Assembly: GCF_029407905.1 (NCBI RefSeq)
Contig: NC_073645.1
Location: forward strand, 53,199,001 to 53,263,000
Reading direction: 5' to 3'
DNA from: Bubalus kerabau
Lineage: Eukaryota; Chordata; Mammalia; Artiodactyla; Bovidae
Length of the DNA: 64,000 nt
Of this stretch, positions 34,580 through 45,190 are shown piece after piece; positions within the stretch are counted from its first letter, which is position 1, and the number at the start of each line of letters is the position of its first letter. The notes under the pieces were generated by a model, which had not been told where the DNA came from, did not search any database, and saw nothing but the letters and a program-made list of their open reading frames with translations. A program made the position numbers and the translations under genes.

Positions 34580-35757
34580 TTCCTCCTGCCTGGGGTCCCG
34601 GGCACCTCCTGGGACGCCCTCCTGCCGGGCGCCTCCTGCCTGGGCTCCGTGCCTCCTGCCTGGGCTCCTGGGTCCCTCCTGCCCGGACTCCTGGGTCCCT
34701 CCTGCCCGGGCTCCGTGCCTCCTGCCCAGGCTCCCAGGCCTCGTGCCTCCTGCCCGGGCTTCCGGGCGCCTCCTGCCCGGGCTCCGTGCCTCCTGCCCGG
34801 GCTCCCGGGCCCCTCCTGCCTGGGCTCCGTGCCTCCTGCCCGGGCTCCCGGGCCCCTCCTGCCTGGGCTCCGTGCCTCCTGTCCAGGCTCCTGGGCCCCG
34901 TGCCCCTCCTGCCCGGGCTCCCGGGCCCCTCCTGCCCGGGCCCCGCGCCCCTCCTGCCCGGGCCCCGCCCCTCCTGCCCGGGCCCCGCCCCTCCTGCCCG
35001 GGCCCCGCCCCTCCTGCCCGGGCTCCGCCCCTCCTGCCCGGCCTCCCGGGCGCCTCCTGCATGGGCTCCGCCCTTCCTGCCTGGGCTCCCGGGCGCCTCC
35101 TTCCCGGGCTTTGTGCCTCCTGCCCGGGCTCCTGGGCCCCGTGCCTCCTGCCCGGGCTTCCGGGAGCCTCCTTCCCGGGCTTTGTGCCTCCTGCCCGGGC
35201 TCCCGGGCCCCTCCTGCCTGGGCTCCGTGCCTCCTGTCCAGGCTCCTGGGCCCCGTGCCTCCTGCCCGAGCTTCCGGGAGCCTCCTTCCCGGGCTTTGTG
35301 CCTCCTGCCCGGACTCCCGGGCCCCTCCTGCCTGGGCTCCGTGCCTCCTGTCCAGGCTCCTGGGCCCCGTGCCTCCTGCCCGGGCTTCCGGGAGCCTCCT
35401 GCCCGGGCTTTGTGCCTCCTGCATGGGCTCTGCCCTTCCTGCCCGGGCTCCGCCCCTCCTGCCCGGGCTCCCGGGCGCCTCCAGCATGGGCTCTGCCCTT
35501 CCTGCCTGGGCTCCGCCCCTCCTGCCCGGGCTCCGCCCCTCCTGCCAAGTACACACAGACCTTCTCTCTTATTTGGGGCTCTGCAACTTTGTAGCTGCAA
35601 GGCTTGCCACAAGGCACATGGCTTCTCTGGGCCTCAGTCCGCATCTGTGATCTGGGCTCCGCCCCTCCTGCCCGGGCTCCGCCCCTCCTGCCCGGGCTCC
35701 GCCCCTCCTGCCCGGGCTCCCGGGCGCCTCCTGCCCGGGCTCCGCGCCTCCTGCCAG
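34580..35757. repeat. 1.1-kb GC-rich minisatellite, CTCCTGCCCGGGCTCC units
   Basis: Cores of CCTCCTGCCCGGGCTC repeat for about 1.1 kb with spacers such as CCGGGCCC, CGTGC, CGCCC and TTTGTGC. Between about 35.1 and 35.4 kb a higher-order unit of about 118 bp repeats (GGGCTTTGTGCC starts at about 35178 and 35296). Unique sequence from about 35546 to 35655 interrupts it, so the array has a main block and a short distal block. Lacking stop codons in most frames, it gives open frames of 330-460 codons on both strands that are artefacts. It lies in LRRC27 intron 3 and is a likely length-variable, assembly-prone site. Confidence 0.95.
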
Positions 35758-35954
35758 CCTTGTGTGCTGTTGTCTTCATGCGTTTTGCGCCCAGGTGTGG
35801 GCTGCATCCAGTGGACACTCTGTCTTATTTACGTTTCTCACATGGTCACCCTCTGCTGCTCTTCACTTTTTCTTGAAGTTTCGTCTTCCAAATGGGGCAA
35901 CTTTGTTGGTGGGAAGGCCTTCTTTTGTGTTGCACTGAGTCTTATGGCAAAGGA

Positions 35955-36115
35955 TTATCGTTACTGTTCAGTCACTACGTCGTGCCCAGCTCTTTGTGAC
36001 CCCGTGGGCTGCAGCACACCAGGCTCCTCTGTCCTCCACTATCTCCTGGAGTTGGCTCAGATTCATGTCCTTTGAGTCAGTGATGCCATCCAACCATCCC
36101 ATCCTCTGCCACCCC
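35955..36115 (-). mobile_element. BovB LINE 3' end fragment
   Basis: GTTCAGTCACTACGTCGTGCC, CTCCACTATCTCCTGGAGTTGG and GTGATGCCATCCAACCATCCC are the reverse complement of the BovB 3' end. Confidence 0.88.
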
Positions 36116-36139
36116 AGGTTTTCTAAAAGGTCATCTTTA

Positions 36140-38215
36140 TTTTTCCTTCGTTGTTGAAGGATGTTTTAGCGGAGCGTGTGGGAAGCCAGATTATGGGGAC
36201 TGAGTACTTTGGAGACGTCTGTGTTGTTGTGTGGATTCCACCACCTGTTCAGAAGTTAACAGTTTTGATAGAGGTAACATTTTTTTTCTCTGGCTGCTCT
36301 AAGATTTTTCTTTTTTCATTTGACTTCCAGCAGTCTGTCTGTGGTACGTCTGGGTGTGGTTTTCTTTGCATTCGCGTTGCTCGGGGCTCACTGCGCTGCT
36401 TGACTCTGCTTGTCGATGCCTCTCGTCAGATTTGGGGGATTCTGGGGCCGCCGTTGTTTCTCTGGGCGTTGTGTCCCCCGCATGCCTTTCCCTCGCATCC
36501 GGCTCCTGACGGTTATGTGTGCTTCTGTCTCAGATGCCTTGAGCGCCCCTTCCCCAGCTCCTGTCTCCCCTCTGTGCTCCACCGTGATGGACTCTCTGTT
36601 GGCCCGCCTTTGCGTCCATTGGTCCTGTCTTCTGCTGTATTCAGTTGACTGTTAAGCTCATCCGTTCTGCTCAGTGGTTCTCACGTGCACTTGAGGTTGT
36701 GGGTGGGGTGGGGCTGGGAGGGGCAGATAATGACCAGTTCAGGTTTTAAATTGTTGCAGGCCAGTTCATGGTCTCTGTTTCTATGTGAGTCCATTCCGGA
36801 AGGCCTTCCTTTCATTTGGGGTCTTGAAGGACAGTTGGATGGACTCAGATGCTTGATCAGCAGGTTTTCTCCAGCACCTGGAGCCTGATGCTCACTGTCT
36901 TCTGCCACCATTGCTCTTGGCAAGAACTCAGCCAGCGACCTTGTGTTGTTCAGTCGGTCAGTCATGTCCAACTCTTTGCAATCCCATGGACTGCAGCACG
37001 CCAGGCTTCCCTGTCCTTCACTATCTCCCGGAGCTTGCTCAAACTTAAGTCCATTGAGTCGGTGATGCCATCCAACCATCTCATCCTCTGTCACTGTCTT
37101 CTCCTCCTTCCCTCAATCATTCTCAGCATCAGAGCCTTTTCCAATTAGTCAGTTCTTTGCATCCAGTGGCCAAAGTATTGGTGCCTCAGCTTCAGCATCA
37201 GTCCTTCCAATGAACACCCAGGACTGATCTCCTTTAGGATGGACTGGTTGGATCTCCTTGCAGTCCAAGGGACTCTCAGGGGTCTTCTTCAGCACCACAG
37301 TTTGAAAGCATCAGTTCTTTGGTTCTGAGCCTTCTTTATGGTCCAACTCTCACATCCATACATGACTACTGGAAAAACCAGACCTTGTGGCTGGTTCCTT
37401 TACATAATGACTTGTTTCCAAGATTATTTTCTTGGTATCCCAGGAATTGCACCGAGATGTCCTCAGTGTGAATCCCTTTGAGCGTCTTGAGAGTGTAGAT
37501 TAACATCTGTCGTTGCCTCCGGGGGCTTTTTGGCCATGGTCTCCTTGGGTGACTCTTCTGCTCCTTTCTGCGTCTTTGCTCTCCTTACACACATGTTTGC
37601 ACACCTGCCGTTGTTCCACAGTCTCTGGAGGTTCCGCTCTGGTTTTAACCCTTTCCCCGTCTGTGATCTTCGGATGGAGACTTTCTGCTCCTCCATCTTC
37701 AAGTTCGCTTACTGTTTCTGCTCCATCTCGTGCCTGCTGCTGAGTCCCTCCCGTAGATTTTCATCTCAGTCTTCGTAATTTTCAGCTCCAGGGCTTCCAC
37801 TTGCTTCTTCTGTGTAGTCTGTACTTTTTATTGACATTTGCTGAGTCATTTCACTACGTTTTCCTTTAATCATTTAAACACAGGTTGTTGTTGTTTTCAT
37901 TTCTTTAAACACATTTAAAATGACTGTTTTGAAGTTTCTGTGTGCTAAATCTGGCACCTGGACCAACTGGAAGACAGTCTCTGCCGCCTGTGTGTTTCCT
38001 GAGTATACGTCCCATTCTCCTCCTGCTCCTCCTCTTCTGAATGACCTGTAGTTTTTGTTGTTGTTGTTGAAAATAGGTCTTTGAGATAGCACACGACAGA
38101 TCTTTGTATTTTGGTTTTCACCAGAGGGCTGCGGTTGCCGCTTCCATTTCCGTATTTAATTTTATCACCTCCATGGTCTTCATCCGCAGAACCCCTCTCC
38201 TCTGCAGAGATTTTT
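36140..38215. mobile_element. Probable old L1-like repeat, interrupted by BovB
   Basis: Phrases such as TCTTTGCATTCGCGTTGCTCGG, GTTGACTGTTAAGCTCATCC and GTTTCTGTGTGCTAAATCTGG, with an interspersed T-rich style, look like a diverged old LINE. The block is cut by the BovB copy at 36945-37385. Family and limits are uncertain and it has no coding potential. Confidence 0.35.
36945..37385 (-). mobile_element. BovB LINE 3' fragment
   Basis: It is the reverse complement of about 440 bp of BovB 3' sequence, from GTTGTTCAGTCGGTCAGTC through CATCCAACCATCTCATCCTC to CATACATGACTACTGG. It is broken in all frames. Confidence 0.92.
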
Positions 38216-38346
38216 TTTTTTTGGAAGCGGATCCCAGACATCTGTCATGACCTTTCGCCCCAGATCCTGGGGCGTGTTGGGGGCCGGGCTGCCCCGACGG
38301 GCCGGTTCCAACGCTTGGCGGGGCTGACGGCTCTGCTCTCCCGCAG

Positions 38347-38499
38347 GGGGCGTGACCACCCTGAAGGCCCTGAGTCTGCGGCACTGCCCCCTGGAGTTCC
38401 CGCCGCCCCTCGTGGTGCAGAGGGGGCTGGTGGCCATCCTGACCTTCCTGCAGATCTGCGCGGCCGACCACGCGGCCCCCCACGACGGCTCCCCTCGAG
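38347..38499 (+). CDS. LRRC27: LRRC27 coding exon 4 (LRR 4, residues 127-178)
   Basis: The acceptor CTCTCCCGCAG ends at 38346. The exon encodes GVTTLKALSLRHCPLEFPP (LRR4), then LVVQRGLVAILTFLQI, an amphipathic helix closing the LRR domain, and a polar Ala/Asp/His/Pro tail. The donor GTGGGT begins at 38500. The exon is much more GC-rich than exons 2 and 3, with codons such as CTG, GTG and CCC at nearly every chance. Length 153 nt; the last base starts the codon completed in exon 5. Confidence 0.92.
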
Positions 38500-40164
38500 G
38501 TGGGTGGCGCGATTGTTAGGGCACGCTGGCGCCAGTGCTCTGTAACACCGGGTCCCCAGGGAGTCACACGGGGTAAAGGTGCCTGGCATGTCCCCTGCCA
38601 GACTCGCACAGACCTCCGTGCTCTCTCAGAGCCGCACATCTTCCTGGTTCTGCGTGCATGGGGTTGCACCCTCGGTGCCTGTCACTGAGCTTATCGAAGG
38701 TGGGTTTGGGTAAAAGCCCACTGGAGTGGTTCAAACAAAGCCGTCCTCACCTGCAAGCCCCCACGAGGTGACCACCCCGGGAGTCACTTAAAAATACACC
38801 AAGTGACCAGTCGGAATAGTGGTCTGCATTGTCCTGAGTTAGTTGTTTTCGTGCCACATGGGGTGACAGTCAGCATCCGTCTACAGTGTTTCCATTTGGC
38901 CCTTTTGCTTGACTTTAAGGACTGCCTCTGCCGGCAGCTCTCCTCCCCTGTTTGGTGTTGTGCCGGGTCCAGTTTGTCTCCGATGCTGAGTCAATTGTCC
39001 ACAAGCAAATTGGACACATATGCTCATTTCTCGTCACTTCTTAATACTTTTTAAAGCATGTCTTTGCCCATTTTGAAAACTGTTTTTCTTTAAAAAAAAA
39101 AAAACGCACCGGCCCCCAGCATGTAGTGGTCGGGACCAGGCCGTCCCGGGCTCACACGAGCTGCACCTGGTGCAGCCACGGTGCGCCCCCTCGTGCGCCC
39201 TCAGGTTCCCGCGGGAGGAGACCCGGGCCAGGGTTCCGAAGGGCAGGTGCCGTCATGCTAACCTGTGTGTCCAGGTGTCCACCCGCCCACGCTCCACAGT
39301 CTCCCCCGAACACGGAGAGCGGCCTCCGCTTCAAGAAACAAAGTTGTGACCACTGATGCTGAACGTATTGTTTAGGATTTAACATTTTATTGTGTAGTTA
39401 AAACTCATTATCTTTCGGTCCCATTGTATTTTTTATTTATATTTTTACAAAGAGGGCTGTGTTGGTTCTAACATCATAGATACATGATCGACTGTAAAGG
39501 GTAGAAAATGGTAAATCAATTAGGCCGAAAAGCTGAAGATGAATTTGCCTTGTACCAGAAGGTAACGTGGACGGACTAAGCTGTCTCAATGTGTTGAAGA
39601 ATGCCAGGGGCCACTGGGTCTGGGGAGTGTGCTGCAGGCTGAGGCTGGGCTTGGTGGGTGAGCCTGGGGCAGGCCTGGGCCCCCTGTCTGTCTGTCAGTC
39701 AGCACATCGAGTCCTGCCCCGCCAGAGGCCATGTGAGGCCAGATGACCCCCGTCTGCGGGGTGCTGTGGCCCTAACACCCGATGAAGGCTCTGGTGCACC
39801 TCAGGATGAGTGTGTTTGGGGCCAGTTTTCTCGCTTGAGTTTCCTAGAGATCAAAGTGTCTAAAGTCAGCAAAAGTGTTGCAATAAAAAATGACAGGTGT
39901 GTGGGCTGAGCATCAGTTAGAAGCAGACACTAGAAGGTCTAGATGGGGAAGATGTCTTCATTTATATGGACTTATGCGCAGTGTGAGGGCCTGGGGCACA
40001 GGGACCGCCCCAGCCCACTCTACACAGGGAGCCCCCCTGCCTTCTCTGTGCAGGGACCACCCCCAGCCCTCTCTGTGCAGGGAGAGGGCTCCAGGCTGTG
40101 TGTGTCTTGGGCATGGAAGTGCAATCTACTAAAATGGCCTTTTGTTCGCTGTCCATTTCCCCAG

Positions 40165-40528
40165 TTAAAAAGATAACCATAAGGGATCTGCCACAGCCCC
40201 TGTTGGACTTATCCGAAGAGCACGTGCCTAACAAAGAAACCATTCATTCTCAGGAGCCAAAGGGAAGCATGGTAACAGAAAAGGCAGACTTTTTCCCACC
40301 TGTTGAAACACTAGACCCACACGAGCCCAGGAGGTCCCCCGAGCCCCCGGAGGACTGGCCGAGCGAGGAGGAGATCCAGCGGTTCTGGAAGCTGCGGCAG
40401 GAGATCGTGGAGAACGAGTGGGCAGGGGCGCTGGGGAACCAGCTGCTGCCAGCAGAGCTGCCCCCCAGCCTCAGGGCCGCGCTGAGCTCCAGAGGGAAAC
40501 TGCTCCCCCGCCCGAGGCCCCTCTGCAG
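40165..40528 (+). CDS. LRRC27: LRRC27 coding exon 5 (residues 178-299)
   Basis: This is the largest coding exon (364 nt). The acceptor is CCATTTCCCCAG and the donor GTGAGG at 40529. The split Val codon leads into KKITIRDLP, then a polar linker with Glu, Pro and Ser and the well conserved WPSEEEIQRFWKLRQEIVE helix (residues 242-260), followed by LPAELPPSLRAAL. The helix is Glu/Arg/Gln-rich and may start a coiled coil. The frame is open about 65 nt upstream of the acceptor, but that part does not resemble the protein. Confidence 0.93.
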
Positions 40529-40740
40529 GTGAGGGTGGGAGGCGATGCTGGACGCAGTCCCCGCAGGTCATCACAGTATTCTGCAAGGCCCTGTTATGAT
40601 GTCAGGGGGATGTGTGTCCACGTCACCCTCCCGAGACGTGGCAGGTGCCAGCCCCAGTTTAGGGTTCAAGTTACCCAGATGGGGGCAGCCAGGGAAACAG
40701 GCTCAGAGCAAGAGGTCATAGGAGAGAAAAACTCACGCCA

Positions 40741-41061
40741 TGCACATGTGCATGGTGTGTGTGTGTGTGCATGTGTGTGTGTGCATGGTGTGCGTGTGCA
40801 TGGTGTGTATGTGCACATGGTGTGTGTGTGTGTGTGGTGTGTGTGTGCATGGTGTGTGCGCGCATGGTGTGTGTGTGCGTGCGTGGTGTGTGTGTGCATG
40901 GGTGTGTGTGTGTGCACGTAGTGTGTGCATGGGTGTGTGTGTGTGCGCACGGTGTGCATGGTGTGTGTGTGTGCACGTGGTGTGTGCGTGTGCATGGTGT
41001 GTGTGTGCACGTGTGGTGTGTGTGTTCATGGTGTGCACACGTGTGTGGATGTGTGTGTGTA
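40741..41061. repeat. Complex (GT)n array with GCATGG/GCACG interruptions
   Basis: GT dinucleotides are broken at regular intervals by GCATGG, GCACG or GCGC, giving a 14-24-bp irregular higher-order repeat such as GTGTGTGCATGGTGTGTG. It starts about 210 bp after LRRC27 coding exon 5. Alternating purine-pyrimidine sequence favours Z-DNA. It yields Cys/Val-rich frames on one strand and His/Thr-rich ones on the other; neither is real. Confidence 0.95.
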
Positions 41062-41663
41062 CAGAGAGAACGTCACCCAGTAACATTGGCGAATACAGCT
41101 CATACATGGGCACGGGCGATGATGTCACATCCAGGGCACAGGATGTGGTCCGTGGTTACTCGCCTGCGGCCCCGTGGACTGTGTGGACGAGTCTGTGGCG
41201 AGGCTGTGAGCACAGGCCCATCTGAGGTGACATGGCTGGTTGCTGTTGGAAAACAGAAGAGCTTAGATCCACAAGAAAAGGGTGCACGTGTTCACTGCAT
41301 TGTCGCTTCACCCGTTCTATAGGTTTGAGACTTTCTCAAAGGAAAGCATTGTTGGAGGGTCATCGCCGTGGGGAGGGTCACTGCCTGGCCGTGGCCCTGG
41401 GCTCACAGCACAGGGCTCCCCAGCAGAGGCCCTGATGACCTAGTTCATCTAGGTCCATGCCCACCTTTTCCCACAGCAGCACAGCCTCACCTGGTCCCAG
41501 GTGTCGTCCAGTCGTGACCTGGCCTGGGGAGGGGGTGGAGGCCCTGCCCACCAACCGTGACCATGGGGGCTTCCACAGGCAGCCGCCCGTGGCTCCTCGC
41601 TCACGCCCAGGGGCCGTCTCGGGCTGCGTGACACACTCGGCTAACGACCTCGTGTCATCATAG

Positions 41664-41807
41664 GATGAAGATACCCTCTTTCCAGGGCGTGCTACCCGAG
41701 CTGGACTCCACCCGGCAGGCCCTGGTCCGCGCCAGCCAGCTAGGGGAGAGCAGGGGCCTGGTCCTCCAGGAACTGCGGGAGAGGCAGGCTCAGGAGCAGA
41801 GCAAGAG
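41664..41807 (+). CDS. LRRC27: LRRC27 coding exon 6 (residues 299-347)
   Basis: The acceptor GTCATCATAG is weak in pyrimidines; the donor GTGAGG lies at 41808. The exon encodes MKIPSFQGVLPEL, then ALVRASQLGESRGLVLQEL and RERQAQEQSKR. The second half is a heptad-like Leu/Arg/Glu/Gln helix, probably coiled coil. Length is 144 nt, phase 2 in and phase 2 out, so skipping it would keep the frame. A G-rich tract begins straight after the donor. Confidence 0.9.
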
Positions 41808-41809
41808 GT

Positions 41810-41935
41810 GAGGTTGGTGGGGGTGTGCCCGGGTCGGGGTGAAGTGGGGGGGCGCCAGGGTCAGGGGGGTGCCTGGGGTGAGGGGGCCCCCCGGGGTCGG
41901 GTGGGGCTCACTGGGGTCGGGGGTGGCGGAGTGCC
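41810..41935 (+). repeat. G-run tract (GGGGTCGGGG-like) just after LRRC27 exon 6 donor
   Basis: Cores like GGGTCGGGGTG, GGGTCAGGGGG, GGGGTCGGGTGGGG and GGGGTCGGGGGTGG repeat irregularly over about 120 bp starting almost at the donor. Transcribed G runs beside 5' splice sites often act as intronic splicing enhancers or form RNA G-quadruplexes. Confidence 0.7.
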
Positions 41936-43198
41936 AGGGGTCTCGGCTTCGCCGGAAGCTGCCGTGCTGTTCCCTGTGGCTGGGCACAGCCCCTCGTCTA
42001 CCGCCGGCCTGTGTCCCCCTCTGCTTCCTTATCCTCCCCCTCCTCCTCCCCGAGTCTGTCTCCTGTCCGTCACCAGCTCTAAGGAAAGTTGCTTAGAGCA
42101 GCGTGCTATCCGTGGGCTCATCCTGCCCCTACCCCGGGGTCCAGGCAGACTCAGTCGGCCTTGTGCGGGGTCACCTTGGTCCCGTCCTCACTGTCCGCCC
42201 TCTGCCCTCCAGCCCTGCCAACTGCCTGTCTCCACTGCACCCTGGGCCCCCAGAGACTGCCTAGCACAAACAGACTGCCTCCAGCATGCCCGGGTGCCCC
42301 CACCCTCTGCTTGGGTTTGGCTGGTGGGGGGGTCTGGCAGGAGAGGGAGAGGGAGGGCAGGGTCTGTCCACTCCCCCTCCCCAAGGCTGCGGTGGGCACA
42401 GCCTCTCCTCCTAGCAGGGCCTGCTCTGCCCACGCGGTCCCTCCCCTGCCTTGTAAATTGTCTGAATAATCCTCCTGGAATCAGCCCACCTGAGTGTCTT
42501 CTCTCAGGACCCTCAGGGGCAGAAGGTTCGCAGAGCACATGTTCAGATGGGCCCGCATGCTGGTCCCGGCCCACATGTGCTTTTCTAGTGGGGTTCCGTC
42601 GCCTTCAGGGAAAGGCCGGTGCTGCCAGGCACTCAGACCCAGGCAGGGAACACGGCGTGCCTGCCCTGGGGCCTCGCACTCATGACTGACGGCACGGCTG
42701 AGCAAGGCGGTGTGGCCTGGGCTTTCCCGGGACACCCTCCCGTCTCCCGGGTGTCCATCCACCTGTGTGCCGCATGGAACTTGCAGCACCCCCCACTGTG
42801 CCCCTCAAGGTGTCCCCCGCCCCCTCCCCATCCAGGCAGGTCTGCAGGGGTGGCTGCCCACCGCCCCTCCCGAGCACCTTTGCCTCCGTCGCTCATGGCC
42901 CCACCCTCCGGCTCAGCTGGGCGCCGGGCCTGGGGCCCAAGAGGCAGGGCAGACGAAGGTCGGGCTCCGCGGGGCCCAGGATGCCACCTGCCCTCTCCAA
43001 GCAGCTCTGGAGTCAGAGGGCAAGTGGCAGCTCCCTCCTGGTTCTCTGCCGTGGGCCTGAGACCAGTCGGTGCCTCCAGGCCCAGCGTGGGGCCTCTCCA
43101 GTGGCCCAGCCTCCACATGGCCCCCGCCTATCTGTGCTCCTGCGGCTCCCCAGGACCTCGGTCTGTGCCTCTTAAGGAGTAGGTCCCTTGCAGCCCAT

Positions 43199-43820
43199 TT
43201 CCTGAGAGGTGACAGAGGCCCCTGAGAGGTGACAGAGACCCCTGAGAGGTGACAGAGGCCCCTGAGAGGTCACAGAGGCCCCTGAGAGGTCGCAGAGGCC
43301 CCTGAGAGGTGACAGAGGCCCCTGAGAGGTGACAGAGGCCCCTGAGAGGTGACAGAGGCCCCTGAGAGGTGGCAGAGGCCCCTGAGCGGTGGCAGAGGCC
43401 CCTGAGAGGTGGCAGAGGCCCCTGAGAGGTGGCAGAGACCCCTGAGAGGTGACAGAGGCCCCTGAGAGGTCGCAGAGGCCCCTGAGAGGTGACAGAGGCC
43501 CCTGAGAGGTGACAGAGGCCCCTGAGAGGTGACAGAGGCCCCTGAGAGGTCGCAGAGGCCCCTGAGAGGTGACAGAGGCCCCTGAGAGGTGACAGAGCCC
43601 CCTGAGCGGTGGCAGAGGCCCCTGAGCGGTGGCAGAGGCCCCTGAGAGGTGGCAGAGGCCCCTGAGCGGTGGCAGAGGCCCCTGAGCGGTGGCAGAGGCC
43701 CCTGAGAGGTGGCAGAGGCCCCTGAGCGGTGGCAGAGGCCCCTGAGAGGTGGCAGAGGCCCCTGAGCGGTGGCAGAGGCCCCTGAGAGGTGGCAGAGGCC
43801 CCTGAGCGGTGGCAGAGGTG
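43199..43820. repeat. 20-bp minisatellite, 31 copies of CCTGAGAGGTGACAGAGGCC
   Basis: Thirty-one units of exactly 20 bp run head to tail from 43201 to 43820. Variation is confined to a few positions: A or C in GAGAGGT/GAGCGGT, and GACAG, GGCAG, CGCAG or CACAG in the second half. Left units are mostly GACAG or CGCAG; the last 11 are all GGCAG, and all GAGCGGT variants but one (43381) lie there. The minus strand has no stop in any frame of the unit, which explains a 502-codon open frame. It lies in LRRC27 intron 6 (between coding exons 6 and 7). Confidence 0.98.
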
Positions 43821-45087
43821 ACAGGCGCCTGCAGTCACAGTCACAGCTTCCTGTGGGCAGCAGCTTGGGGCTGGGGGTGGGCAGCCCCACAGGTGAGGAG
43901 GGCTCTGTGCAGGTGCAAAGTGGGCACCTGGCCCTCCCAGGAGGCATGGGAGGCAGTGCAAGGATAGCCAGCCTCTCACTGGGCCTGGGAATGAGCAGGC
44001 CGGTGAGGGGTCCCAAGAGGGCACAGTCCCCAGACGAGGGTGTGGGGCAGTGACACCCGCTCTGGGAGGACCCAGGCCTGAGCTGCAGGAGGAGTGAGGG
44101 GTGACTGAGCTGCACAAAAGGGGTCTGAGCACCCATAGGGAGCTCCTGGGAGGTGGGGCGGGGAGGTTGGGGGAGCTGCAGGGGGCAAAGTGCTCTGTTT
44201 GGAGCACCAGAGCCGGTGCCTCCCTCAGGCTGGAGCCCAAGACAGAGGCCTTGAAGGGCAGAGGCCAGGAGCCCAGAAGGGCCCAGCACCATGACCCTGA
44301 GGACGGAGGGGATCTAGCACCTCCCAGCGAGGGCCCGGGCCACGGGAACGATCTGGGGAGTCTAGGAGGACAGCAGCTTCTGGGCCCACAGCGGAAGGCT
44401 CTGCCCGGAGAGGAGACAGAGAGCCAGGTCTGGGGGCTGGAAGGGTTTGCCAGAAGAGTCAGGACTTGGTTCAAACAGGCGAGTGGCTGCCTGGGCTGGA
44501 GAGCCGGTGCCCAGAGCCGGAGCCTGGCATGTGAAGCCCCCGGCCCGGCCATCCCAGGGCCGCGGCTGCGGCCCAGGTGGAGCTGGGCTAGCTGGGGACC
44601 TCCTGGGCGCAGTGCCCGGCACCGCGGAGGCAGCAAGCCCCAGGCATCATCCGGGGTTTGTGGTGCAGCGGGTTATGCACTGCCAACAGCCCAGCCGCAG
44701 GCGCCGGGTGGCAGAGACGGGGCTCGGGCTCCTGGCGAGACTCAGGCGTCCCCCTCCGGCCGCGTACAGACCCGTAATGCCTGAGGCCTTGGCTTTGGAG
44801 CTGGTGGCCCCAGCTGGGCCCTCCTGGAAAGGGCCCTGGTGCCTCAGGGGGCAGGGGCTGGCCAGGGCCGGGCTGGTCCCTGCCAGGAGGTCCAGACAGA
44901 CTCAGAGGCGCCAAGCGCTGCCCAGGAGGCCTGGGTGTCCCCTGGTGTCTGACCTCTGAGGGAGGGCGCCTGGAGTGACAGGCTTTTGTGTGAAGCTCTA
45001 GAAGTGACCGTAGAAACGCTGGTGAACTGAGAGCCGCTTTACCCACAGCACTCACGTTCTGCTGCCCGCCCCCCGGCACCCCCCCAG

Positions 45088-45190
45088 AGACAAGCGAGCG
45101 CTGCAGGAGTGGAGGGAGAGCACCCAGGTGATGAAGCGAAGGCAGGAGGAGCCCGAGAGCCTGCCAGCCCCACCCACGCGGAGGAACCCA
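45088..45190 (+). CDS. LRRC27: LRRC27 coding exon 7 (residues 347-381)
   Basis: The acceptor CACCCCCCCAG ends at 45087. The exon encodes DKRALQEWRESTQVMKRRQ and a Pro-rich end PAPPTRRNP, continuing the coiled-coil region. The donor GTACGT is at 45191 and the exon ends on a codon boundary. The donor neighbourhood is tandemly repeated, so copies of it recur at 45240 (GTACGT), 45285 (GTATGT) and 45366 (GTAGGC). Only the first keeps the frame with exon 8. Confidence 0.88.

Noticed and set aside
34436..35818. Open frames of 330-460 codons on both strands rich in Gly, Arg, Pro and Ala
   Set aside because: They are translations of the CCTGCCCGGGCTC minisatellite, open on both strands and in several frames at once. 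There is no conserved domain, and LRRC27 exons flank the region.
40666..41322. Cys/Val-rich and His/Thr-rich open frames
   Set aside because: They are translations of an interrupted GT array.
43199..43820. Regularly spaced 20-bp repeats that could suggest a CRISPR array
   Set aside because: Units are directly contiguous with no spacers, and the genome is mammalian; it is a minisatellite.
43128..44636. 502-codon minus-strand open frame with a repeated GLCHLSGASVTSQ-like peptide
   Set aside because: The 20-bp repeat has no stop in any minus frame, so three units give a 20-residue pseudo-repeat. Nothing resembles a start context or a known protein.
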